Source: Clostridium sp031626875 (GTDB lineage: Bacteria; Bacillota; Clostridia; Clostridiales; Clostridiaceae). Taken from it: a DNA stretch of 64,000 nt. Every line of letters begins with the position of its first letter. Within the stretch, counting starts at the first letter, position 1. Location of the stretch: the NCBI RefSeq assembly GCF_031626875.1, contig NZ_JANDMF010000030.1, positions 5,183 through 69,182 on the forward strand, written 5' to 3'. The position numbers and the translations under genes were made by a program. This document shows, piece after piece, positions 16,604-23,996 of the stretch. Under the pieces are notes generated by a model. That model searched no databases and was not told the DNA's origin. It saw nothing but the letters and a program-made list of their open reading frames with translations.

Positions 16604-16903
16604 CTATTGTTGTAAACCTTCAAAGAACTCAATACCCTTGCTTCCTTCTGCAAGAGTTATGATAGCTTTCTTGTAGTCAGCTCTCTTCCCTACATGTACG
16701 CCCATTCTCTTAGTTTTTCCCATAGTTCTTATAGTTTGAACGTTAGATACTTTAACTCCAAACACTTCTTCAACTGCTCTCTTTATTTGAGATTTGTTTG
16801 AATTGATATGAACTATGAAAGTGTACTTATTTTCTGCCATAGCTGTCATAGTCTTTTCAGTTATAACAGGTTTTCTGATTATATCATGGCTTGTCATTTT
16901 CAT
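16604..16903 (-). CDS. rplW: 50S ribosomal protein L23
   Basis: L23 is the exit-tunnel docking site for trigger factor and SRP. The 99-aa protein has SHDIIRKPVITEKTM, YTFIVHINSNKSQIKRAVEE and TMGKTKRMGVHVGKRADYKK, as in the family. The first ATG overlaps the rplD stop by 1 nt and has GAGGAGG 10 nt upstream. A second ATG two codons later is possible. Confidence 0.97.
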   Translation of the reverse strand: MKMTSHDIIRKPVITEKTMTAMAENKYTFIVHINSNKSQIKRAVEEVFGVKVSNVQTIRTMGKTKRMGVHVGKRADYKKAIITLAEGSKGIEFFEGLQQ

Positions 16904-17523
16904 TATGCGTACACCTCCTCAATCTTTGATACAGCATCCTTTGTCATGATTACTTTTTCAAACTTTAGTAGATCATAAACATTGATGTTGTTTGCAGGGA
17001 TTACAGCAACTCCTGCTACATTTCTAGCTGATTTGTAAGCTACTTCATCAGATTCTGCAGTTACTATTAATGTTTTCTTAAAACCTAATGTTTTAATCAT
17101 TTCAGCAACTTGTTTAGTCTTAATAGCTCCAAAAGCTAAATCTTCCATAACAATCATTTCACCTGCTTGAACCTTACTAGTTAAAGCAGATTTAAGTGCT
17201 ACTCTTCTCATGCTCTTAGGCACTGATACTCTGTAGTCCCTAGGTTTTGGTGCGAATACAATACCACCTTTAATCCATTGAGGTGCTCTGATTGAACCTT
17301 GTCTTGCTCTACCAGTTCCTTTTTGTCTCCAAGGCTTGATTCCGCCTCCTCTTACTTCAGCTCTAGTTTTAGCTGATTGAGTTCCTTGTCTCTTGTTTGC
17401 AAGTAATGCAACAACTACTTGATGAATTGCGTTTTCATTTACTTCAACCGCAAAAATTTCTTCATTTAATTCAAAATCGCCAACTTGCTTTCCTTCTTTA
17501 TTAAATAATCCTACTGTAGGCAT
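16903..17523 (-). CDS. rplD: 50S ribosomal protein L4
   Basis: L4 lines the exit tunnel and in E. coli also represses the S10 operon through its leader. The 206-aa protein shows the tunnel-loop stretch AEVRGGGIKPWRQKGTGRAR and GGIVFAPKPRDY. Because an rpsJ leader with strong structure exists upstream, L4 is one candidate regulator of it. It lies between rplC and rplW. Confidence 0.98.
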   Translation of the reverse strand: MPTVGLFNKEGKQVGDFELNEEIFAVEVNENAIHQVVVALLANKRQGTQSAKTRAEVRGGGIKPWRQKGTGRARQGSIRAPQWIKGGIVFAPKPRDYRVSVPKSMRRVALKSALTSKVQAGEMIVMEDLAFGAIKTKQVAEMIKTLGFKKTLIVTAESDEVAYKSARNVAGVAVIPANNINVYDLLKFEKVIMTKDAVSKIEEVYA

Positions 17524-17548
17524 CCTGCTTCCTCCTTTCTTACAGAAA

Positions 17549-18178
17549 TTAAGCCTTAACTGCGTTTCTTATTACTACTGTACCTTTATTAGGTCCTGGG
17601 ATTCCACCCTTAATTAGTATTAAGTTCTTTTCAGCTATAATCTTAACCACTTCTAAATTCATTACAGTTGTATTAACTGCACCCATATGTCCTGGCATTT
17701 TCTTATTCTTAAATGTCTTTGATGGATCTGATGATGCTCCCATAGAACCTGGAGCTCTGTGGAACTTAGAACCATGTGACATAGGTCCTCTTTGCGCATT
17801 CCATCTCTTTATAACACCTTGGAATCCCTTACCTTTAGAAACTCCTGATACATCAACTTTTTCTCCTGCAGCAAATACATCAGCAGTGATTTCTTGCCCT
17901 ACTTCATATTCACTTGAGTTTTCTAATCTGAATTCTTTAAGAGTTCTTCTTAATGAAACTCCTGCTTTTACAAATTGTCCTTTAGCTGGCTTGTTAAGTA
18001 ATTTTTCTCTTACCTCACCAAAACCTACTTTTATTGCTTCATAGCCGTCTTTTTCTATTGTTTTCTTTTGAATAACAACACATGGACCAGCTTCTACTAC
18101 TGTAACAGGAACTACTTTTCCATTCTCATCGAACACTTGAGTCATCCCTATTTTCTTACCAATAATAGCTTTTTTCAT
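17549..18178 (-). CDS. rplC: 50S ribosomal protein L3
   Basis: L3 helps begin 50S assembly. The 209-aa protein starts MKKAIIGKKIGMTQVFDENG and contains SKGKGFQGVIKRWNAQRGPM and SMGASSDPSKTFKNKKMPGH. The start is supported by TTAGGAGG about 10 nt upstream. An upstream in-frame start would add 14 non-conserved residues. It is the second gene of the S10 operon. Confidence 0.98.
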   Translation of the reverse strand: MKKAIIGKKIGMTQVFDENGKVVPVTVVEAGPCVVIQKKTIEKDGYEAIKVGFGEVREKLLNKPAKGQFVKAGVSLRRTLKEFRLENSSEYEVGQEITADVFAAGEKVDVSGVSKGKGFQGVIKRWNAQRGPMSHGSKFHRAPGSMGASSDPSKTFKNKKMPGHMGAVNTTVMNLEVVKIIAEKNLILIKGGIPGPNKGTVVIRNAVKA

Positions 18179-18258
18179 TATACTTGCACCTCCTAAACTA
18201 ATTAGCGGATTGCTATGCAATCATAATAGTTCATTGTCTATTATAAAACTATTTGCTA

Positions 18259-18567
18259 CTAAAGCTTAATTTCAATATCTACTCCAGCTGGTAGATTTAA
18301 TCTCATTAATGCATCAACAGTTTTTGGTGATGGATTAACGATATCAATTAGTCTCTTGTGAGTCCTTATTTCGAACTGCTCTCTAGAGTCCTTATACTTA
18401 TGAACTGCTCTTAATATTGTAACAACATCCTTTTCTGTAGGTAGTGGTACTGGACCTGCAACCTTAGCTCCTGTTGACTTAGCAGTTTCTACGATTTTTT
18501 CAGCTGATTGATCTAATATTGTATGATCAAATGCTTTTAATCTGATTCTAATTTTTTGTTTTGCCAT
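18259..18567 (-). CDS. rpsJ: 30S ribosomal protein S10 (NusE)
   Basis: S10 is a 30S head protein and a NusB/NusG partner in transcription antitermination. The 102-aa protein starts MAKQKIRIRLKAFDHTILDQ. AAAAGGAGGG lies upstream, while an upstream in-frame start would read through the leader. It is the first gene of the S10-spc cluster and has its own promoter and a long structured leader. Confidence 0.98.
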   Translation of the reverse strand: MAKQKIRIRLKAFDHTILDQSAEKIVETAKSTGAKVAGPVPLPTEKDVVTILRAVHKYKDSREQFEIRTHKRLIDIVNPSPKTVDALMRLNLPAGVDIEIKL

Positions 18568-18765
18568 ATTGGTTTCCCTCCTTTTCATGTACGCTTTACT
18601 TCGAGCGCACAACAGCGGTCATTCTATAAACTGTTCCTGGTGTTTCATATCACTTAGACAAAATTATAGATCCCTGTCGTCGGATTCTAGATCCAGACAT
18701 ACTCATCAAGAATTACCCGGAAGTCCGGCAACCTCTTGATTCATCGCTGTTTGCTCTGCAACTTC
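18568..18765 (-). promoter_or_regulatory. Structured rpsJ (S10 operon) 5' leader
   Basis: A leader of about 195 nt with several helices. A closing helix pairs GCAAACAGCG (18745-18754, minus) with CGCTGTTGTGC (18607-18617). It encloses a hairpin ATCAAGA...TCTTGAT with an inner CCGG/CCGG stem, and a second hairpin TGTC-GGAT...ATCC-GACA. A 7-bp hairpin GTGCGCT/AGCGTAC (18589-18610) just before the ribosome binding site overlaps the 3' strand of the closing helix, so the two cannot coexist fully. Autoregulation is inferred; the ligand is unknown (L4 would be the E. coli precedent). Confidence 0.55.
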
Positions 18766-18768
18766 TTT

Positions 18769-18797
18769 ATTATACTATTTTTAATTATTGTTTTCAA
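18769..18797 (-). promoter_or_regulatory. Promoter of the S10 operon
   Basis: On the minus strand TTGAAA (18792-18797) and a consensus TATAAT (18769-18774) are separated by exactly 17 nt. Transcription would begin near 18762. The rest of the 475-nt gap up to tuf holds the leader, this promoter, an A+T-rich spacer and the tuf terminator. Confidence 0.8.
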
Positions 18798-18943
18798 GTT
18801 TTTTTCATAATAATATTATTTTTTTGCACATTATATAATATTTTCACCCACTTGAATTAACTCACATATTTATATTAGTTGAATTTCCAAAATGTTTAAT
18901 ACCACTTATATTATTTACCAAACATATTTTTTAATACATTTTA

Positions 18944-18984
18944 TTGCAAAAAAATAAGAGTAAAGATATCTCTACTCTTATTTT
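18944..18984 (-). terminator. Terminator after tuf (first copy)
   Basis: AATAAGAGTA and TACTCTTATT (18953-18982) form a 10-bp stem followed on the minus strand by a run of T's (TTTTTTTGC). A second, weaker stem (AGAAAAGAGT/ACTCCTTTCT, about 18991-19018) lies between it and the tuf stop. Together they end the str operon before the S10 promoter. Confidence 0.8.
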
Positions 18985-19042
18985 CACACAAAGAAAAGAG
19001 TGACGTCTTACTCCTTTCTCCACATTTATTCAATCAAGTAAA

Positions 19043-20236
19043 TTATTCTACTATGCTAGTAACAACACCTGATCCTACTGTTCTTCCACCTTCTCTTATA
19101 GCAAATCTTAATCCTTCATCCATTGCTACTTGAGTTATTAATTCAACATTCATATCTATGTGATCCCCTGGCATTACCATTTCCATTCCTTCTGGTAGCT
19201 TAATTGATCCTGTTACGTCTGTTGTTCTGAAATAGAATTGTGGTCTATATCCATCAAAGAATGGTGTATGTCTTCCACCTTCTTCTTTTTTAAGTACGTA
19301 TACTTGACCTACGAACTTGCTGTGTGGGTGTACTGATCCTGGCTTAGAGATTACTTGACCTCTTTCAATATCAGTTCTTTGTACACCTCTTAATAATGCT
19401 CCTATGTTATCTCCTGCTTGAGCATCATCTAGTAACTTTCTGAACATTTCTATTCCTGTTACTACTACCTTCTTCTTTTCTTCACTTAATCCTACGATTT
19501 CTACTTCGTCTCCTACGTGAAGAATTCCTCTTTCTACTCTTCCAGTCGCAACTGTTCCTCTACCTGTGATAGTGAATACATCTTCGATTGGCATTAAGAA
19601 AGGCTTATCTGTTGCTCTTTCTGGAGTTGGGATATAGCTATCTACTGCATCCATTAGTTCCATTATACATTTTGTTGCTTCTTCATCTGTTGGATTTTCT
19701 AATGCTTTTAATGCTGATCCTGTTACTACTGGAATATCATCTCCTGGGAAGTTGTATTCGCTTAACAATTCTCTAACTTCCATTTCTACTAATTCTAATA
19801 ATTCTGGATCATCTACCATATCTGCTTTGTTTAAGAATACTACGATATAGTCAACACCAACTCTTGATGCTAGTAGTATATGTTCTCTTGTTTGAGGCAT
19901 TGGTCCATCTGCTGCTGAACATACTAGGATTGCTCCATCCATTTGTGCTGCTCCTGTAATCATGTTCTTAACATAGTCAGCATGTCCTGGACAGTCAACG
20001 TGCGCATAGTGTCTGTTATCTGTTTGATATTCAACATGTGCTGTGTTGATTGTAATTCCTCTTTCTTTCTCTTCTGGCGCTTTATCTATTGATGCATAAT
20101 CAAATGCTTCAGCATACCCTTTCTTTGCTAATACTGTTGTAATAGCTGCTGTTAATGTTGTCTTACCGTGGTCTACGTGACCAATTGTTCCAATATTTAC
20201 GTGTGGTTTACTTCTTTCGAATTTTTCCTTTGCCAT
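19043..20236 (-). CDS. tuf: Elongation factor Tu, copy 1 (str operon)
   Basis: EF-Tu delivers aminoacyl-tRNA to the ribosome as a GTPase. The 397-aa protein has G1 GHVDHGKT (19-26), DCPGH (80-84) and NKAD (135-138), followed by the two beta-barrel domains. The protein is identical to the second copy at 35081-36274, and the DNA differs only at scattered synonymous sites. It lies downstream of fusA in the rpsL-rpsG-fusA-tuf order and is followed by a terminator. The 174-nt fusA-tuf gap has small A+T-rich hairpins but no convincing promoter. Confidence 0.98.
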   Translation of the reverse strand: MAKEKFERSKPHVNIGTIGHVDHGKTTLTAAITTVLAKKGYAEAFDYASIDKAPEEKERGITINTAHVEYQTDNRHYAHVDCPGHADYVKNMITGAAQMDGAILVCSAADGPMPQTREHILLASRVGVDYIVVFLNKADMVDDPELLELVEMEVRELLSEYNFPGDDIPVVTGSALKALENPTDEEATKCIMELMDAVDSYIPTPERATDKPFLMPIEDVFTITGRGTVATGRVERGILHVGDEVEIVGLSEEKKKVVVTGIEMFRKLLDDAQAGDNIGALLRGVQRTDIERGQVISKPGSVHPHSKFVGQVYVLKKEEGGRHTPFFDGYRPQFYFRTTDVTGSIKLPEGMEMVMPGDHIDMNVELITQVAMDEGLRFAIREGGRTVGSGVVTSIVE

Positions 20237-20410
20237 TGTAAAATTCCTCCTTCATAATAGCAATTGATATAAAATCTTTTTGAAAATATTATAACTTAAA
20301 AAGATTCCAATATCTAGCTTAATTCCTTAACTTTAATTTTTCAATTATATAAATTAATTATCTAATATCATTAGATTCTTAATCCTATTAAGAGATAGTT
20401 GTAATTTAGA

Positions 20411-22477
20411 TTATTTCTTTTTTTCTCCAACTATCTTTTCTTGTACGCTCTTTGGCACTTCTTCATAGTGATCAAATACCATTGAATAGTTACCTCTACC
20501 TTGAGATCTTGATCTTAAAGTTGTTGCATATCCAAACATTTCTGATAGTGGAACAAACGCTCTAATGATTTGTGCACCATTAACAGCTTCCATACCTTCC
20601 ATTCTACCTCTTCTTGAGTTGATATCACCTATAACATCACCCATATATTCTTCTGGCACAGTAACCTCAACCTTCATCATTGGTTCAAGTAATACTGGAT
20701 CTGCTTTAGCCATTGCATTCTTAAATGCCATAGATCCTGCAATCTTAAACGCCATTTCAGATGAGTCAACTTCATGGTATGACCCATGTACTAACTTAAC
20801 TTTAAAGTTAATAACATTGTATCCAGCTATAATACCACTCAAAGCAGCTTCTTGTATACCTGCATCTATTGCTGGGATATATTCCTTAGGAATAGCTCCT
20901 CCAACAACAGCATTTTGAAATGAATATTCTCCTTCAGTTGGTTCCATTTCAATAACAGCGTGACCATATTGACCCTTACCACCTGATTGCTTAGCATACT
21001 TAGCCTCCGCTTTAACAGCTGCTCTAATTGTTTCCTTATAAGCAACTTGTGGCGCTCCAACATTACATTCAACTTTAAATTCTCTTTGTAATCTATCAAC
21101 AATAATTTCTAAATGAAGTTCTCCCATACCAGCAATTATTGTTTGACCAGTTTCTTGATCAGTCCAAGTCTTAAAAGTTGGATCTTCTTCAGCAAGTTTA
21201 GCTAATGCCAATCCCATCTTTTCTTGACCTGCTTTAGTTTTTGGCTCGATAGCTACATTGATAACTGTATCTGGGAAATCCATAGATTCAAGAATAATTG
21301 GATTATCTTCAGTACATAAAGTATCTCCAGTTGTAGTATTTTTTAATCCTATAACAGCACCTAATTCTCCTGCTTCTAAAGAATCAACTTCTTCTCTATG
21401 ATTAGCATGCATTTTAACAAGTCTTCCAATTCTTTCTTTCTTACCCTTTGTTGAGTTAAGAACATAAGAACCACTTTCCATAACACCTGAGTACACTCTT
21501 GTGAATGCAAGTTTTCCTACGAAAGGATCAGTAGCAATCTTAAATGCTAGAGCTGACATTCCAGATTCATCTGATGCTTCTCTCGAATCTTGTTCTCCAT
21601 CTAAAGTAGTTCCTTGAACTGCTGGAATATCTAATGGTGATGGCAAATATGCTACAACCCCATTAATCATTTCTTGAACTCCCTTATTTTTGTATGAAGA
21701 ACCACAAATACAAGGATAAATTTCATTAGCTATAGTAGCTTTTCTTAATGCCGCATGTAATTCATCAGCAGTAATTTCTTCACCTTCAAGATACTTCATC
21801 ATTAATTCTTCATCTGTTTCAGCTATTGCTTCAATCATAGAGTTTCTATACTCTTCTGCTTGATCTTTTAAATCAGCTGGAATTTCTTCACGTCTTACAT
21901 CTTGACCTAAATCATCATAGAATAGTATTGCCTTATTATCTATAAGGTCTACCATTCCCTTAAATTTATCTTCAGCTCCTACTGGAATTTGTATTGGAAC
22001 CGCATTAGCTTTTAATCTATCTCTTACAGTGTTTACACATCTAAAGAAATCAGCACCAGTTGCATCCATCTTATTAACATAGATCATTCTTGGTACTCCA
22101 TACTTATCTGCCTGTCTCCATACAGTTTCAGTTTGTGGTTCAACTCCACTTTTTGCATCTAAAACTGTAACAGCTCCATCAAGTACTCTTAGAGATCTTT
22201 CAACCTCAACTGTAAAGTCTACGTGTCCTGGAGTATCAATAATATTTAATTCATGTCCTTCCCAGAAACAAGTAGTTGCCGCAGAAGTAATTGTTATACC
22301 TCTTTCTTGTTCTTGAACCATCCAGTCCATTGTAGCAGCACCTTCATGAACTTCTCCTATTTTATGACTTCTTCCTGTATAAAATAAAATACGTTCAGTA
22401 GTAGTAGTTTTTCCAGCATCAATATGTGCCATTATACCAAAATTTCGAAATTTGTCTAACGGATATTTTCTAGCCAT
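20411..22477 (-). CDS. fusA: Elongation factor G
   Basis: EF-G drives translocation and, with RRF, ribosome recycling. The 688-aa protein has G1 AHIDAGKT (17-24), DTPGH (81-85) and NKMD (135-138), then the five-domain architecture ending with the domain IV/V signature GYATTLRSRSQGRG. The length is normal for a canonical EF-G. It is preceded by rpsG and a strong hairpin. Confidence 0.98.
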   Translation of the reverse strand: MARKYPLDKFRNFGIMAHIDAGKTTTTERILFYTGRSHKIGEVHEGAATMDWMVQEQERGITITSAATTCFWEGHELNIIDTPGHVDFTVEVERSLRVLDGAVTVLDAKSGVEPQTETVWRQADKYGVPRMIYVNKMDATGADFFRCVNTVRDRLKANAVPIQIPVGAEDKFKGMVDLIDNKAILFYDDLGQDVRREEIPADLKDQAEEYRNSMIEAIAETDEELMMKYLEGEEITADELHAALRKATIANEIYPCICGSSYKNKGVQEMINGVVAYLPSPLDIPAVQGTTLDGEQDSREASDESGMSALAFKIATDPFVGKLAFTRVYSGVMESGSYVLNSTKGKKERIGRLVKMHANHREEVDSLEAGELGAVIGLKNTTTGDTLCTEDNPIILESMDFPDTVINVAIEPKTKAGQEKMGLALAKLAEEDPTFKTWTDQETGQTIIAGMGELHLEIIVDRLQREFKVECNVGAPQVAYKETIRAAVKAEAKYAKQSGGKGQYGHAVIEMEPTEGEYSFQNAVVGGAIPKEYIPAIDAGIQEAALSGIIAGYNVINFKVKLVHGSYHEVDSSEMAFKIAGSMAFKNAMAKADPVLLEPMMKVEVTVPEEYMGDVIGDINSRRGRMEGMEAVNGAQIIRAFVPLSEMFGYATTLRSRSQGRGNYSMVFDHYEEVPKSVQEKIVGEKKK

Positions 22478-22515
22478 TTACTAGTCCTCCTCTCAATGAG
22501 TTATTATTAAATTCG

Positions 22516-22553
22516 AGAAAACTGTTTTGGTAAAAGAACCAAAACAGTTTTTT
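22516..22553 (-). terminator. Strong hairpin between rpsG and fusA (possible attenuator)
   Basis: AAAACTGTTTTGGT and ACCAAAACAGTTTT form a stem of about 14 bp with loop TCTTT on the minus strand. It lies directly after the rpsG stop. The following TTTTCTCG is a short T tract, so partial termination or mRNA stabilisation between rpsG and fusA is plausible. Confidence 0.55.
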
Positions 22554-22554
22554 A

Positions 22555-23025
22555 TTAGTATCTGTAATGAGCAAAAGCCTTATTTGCTTCAGCCATCTTA
22601 TGAGTATCTTCTCTCTTCTTAACAGCTGCTCCTGTATTATTAGATGCATCTAATAATTCTCCAGCTAATCTTTCACTCATAAGCTTTTCGCCTCTTTTTC
22701 TAGCTGCTGCTAACATCCATCTGATACCTAAAGTCTGTCTTCTTTCAGCTCTAACTTCTATTGGAACTTGATATGTAGCTCCACCTATTCTTCTAGCCTT
22801 AACTTCTAGTAAAGGCATTACATTATTCATTGCTTCTTCAAACACTTCTAATGCATCCTTACCAGTTTTCTCAGCCATTGTTTCAAAAGCTGCGTAGCAT
22901 ATTTTTTGTGCTACTCCTCTTTTACCATCTTCCATTATGCTGTTTATAAGCTTTGTAACAACCTTTGAGTTGTACATTGGATCTGGTAATACATCTCTTT
23001 TTGCTATATGTCCTTTTCTTGGCAC
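22555..23025 (-). CDS. rpsG: 30S ribosomal protein S7
   Basis: S7 nucleates assembly of the 30S head and in E. coli represses the str operon at the rpsL-rpsG junction. The 156-aa protein starts MPRKGHIAKRDVLPDPMYNS from a GTG, with AAGGAGG 8 nt upstream. Earlier in-frame codons would place the binding site inside the gene. It ends KMAEANKAFAHYRY. A structured intercistronic region lies upstream. Confidence 0.97.
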   Translation of the reverse strand: MPRKGHIAKRDVLPDPMYNSKVVTKLINSIMEDGKRGVAQKICYAAFETMAEKTGKDALEVFEEAMNNVMPLLEVKARRIGGATYQVPIEVRAERRQTLGIRWMLAAARKRGEKLMSERLAGELLDASNNTGAAVKKREDTHKMAEANKAFAHYRY

Positions 23026-23043
23026 TTTTCTTCCCTCCTTAAC

Positions 23044-23165
23044 ATGATAATTTAAGTTCATCGGTACTCGGTATTACTTTCATACCGCAAAGTGCTAACT
23101 TCTTCATCTATATAAACTCAACTTAAAATCTATGTAAACGCTGAAGATAAGCACTAACTTTGGTT
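23044..23165 (-). promoter_or_regulatory. Structured rpsL-rpsG intercistronic region (possible S7 site)
   Basis: The 146-nt gap contains a long stem. AGTGCT-TA-TCTTCA just after rpsL pairs with TGAAGA-AGTT-AGCACT nearer rpsG (minus strand, about 23087-23157). This is followed by a 6-bp hairpin CGGTAT/ATACCG. In E. coli S7 binds the equivalent junction. The location and structure suggest the same control here; binding is inferred. Confidence 0.45.
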
Positions 23166-23171
23166 AAGAGA

Positions 23172-23549
23172 CTATTTTGCCTTTGGTCTCTTAGCTCCAT
23201 ACTTTGATCTTCCTTGCATTCTGTTAGCTACTCCAGCGCAGTCTAATGCACCTCTTACGATATGGTATCTAACACCAGGAAGGTCCTTAACTCTACCACC
23301 CCTTATAAGAACAACACTATGTTCTTGTAAGTTATGTCCTACACCACCAATGTATGCAGTAACTTCATATCCATTTGTTAGTCTTACCCTAGCAATTTTT
23401 CTTAACGCTGAGTTAGGCTTCTTTGGAGTAGTAGTCTTAACTACAGTACAAACACCTCTCTTTTGAGGGCACTCTTTAAGTGCTGGCGCAGTTGAAGTAG
23501 TTGTAACTACTTTTCTTCCTTTTCTTACTAATTGGCTTATAGTTGGCAT
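23172..23549 (-). CDS. rpsL: 30S ribosomal protein S12
   Basis: S12 acts in decoding and is the streptomycin-resistance determinant. The 125-aa protein carries the wild-type-looking TPKKPNSALRK loop (about 41-51) and GGRVKDLPGVRYH loop (about 83-96), with lysines at both classical resistance positions. It follows the L7Ae-like gene and precedes rpsG. Confidence 0.98.
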   Translation of the reverse strand: MPTISQLVRKGRKVVTTTSTAPALKECPQKRGVCTVVKTTTPKKPNSALRKIARVRLTNGYEVTAYIGGVGHNLQEHSVVLIRGGRVKDLPGVRYHIVRGALDCAGVANRMQGRSKYGAKRPKAK

Positions 23550-23606
23550 TTCTTCACCTCCTGAATTTTTATTTATCTATTTTAAATATAAAAAGATAAA
23601 ACTATT

Positions 23607-23843
23607 TTATAGCATTAATGCGGCTGAAGATTTAACTTCAATTCCACATAATTTGCCCAATTCCTTCATAGTATCAACATACTCAACTTTGATATTTTTA
23701 TTTGTAGCCAAAACTATTAAGGGTGCGATTAAATTTTCATCTACATCTTTTGCTATATATAAAATATGTCCTTCTCCACTATTTATGAACTTTGAACACT
23801 GTTTTATACCTATTACCTTTTTCCCTACAAGTCTGTCTAACAT
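23607..23843 (-). CDS. L7Ae-family ribosomal protein (YbxF-like)
   Basis: A 78-aa member of the L7Ae/L30e/S12e family of kink-turn RNA binders. It matches the small Firmicute proteins (YbxF, also called RplGB in B. subtilis) encoded between rpoC and rpsL. Visible features are the compact fold with GIKQCSKFINSGEGHILYIAKD and a hydrophobic VKSSAALML tail. The YbxF family binds k-turns in vitro. Its physiological role is not settled. Confidence 0.9.
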   Translation of the reverse strand: MLDRLVGKKVIGIKQCSKFINSGEGHILYIAKDVDENLIAPLIVLATNKNIKVEYVDTMKELGKLCGIEVKSSAALML

Positions 23844-23867
23844 GGGATCCCTCCTTATATCAAACCC

Positions 23868-23897
23868 ATGAAGACAAAGAAATAGACTTTGTCTTCA
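23868..23897 (-). other. Hairpin between rpoC and the L7Ae-like gene
   Basis: ATGAAGACAAAG and CTTTGTCTTCAT form a perfect 12-bp stem with a 6-nt loop. There is no T run on either strand, so it is more likely a processing or stability element than a terminator. The L7Ae-like start and its ribosome binding site lie immediately downstream. Confidence 0.5.
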
Positions 23898-23996
23898 TCG
23901 AGTCATGTAGACAATCATACTGTAGTGTAGCTTTAAAAATCACACAATTGGTATTTTATCATTTAAGCATACACATGTCAATAAAATTGCATTATA

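Noticed and set aside
19588..19776. Matching plus-strand frames within both tuf copies (also 35626-35814)
   Set aside because: They recur only because the tuf genes are near identical; leucine-rich antisense translation, no binding site.
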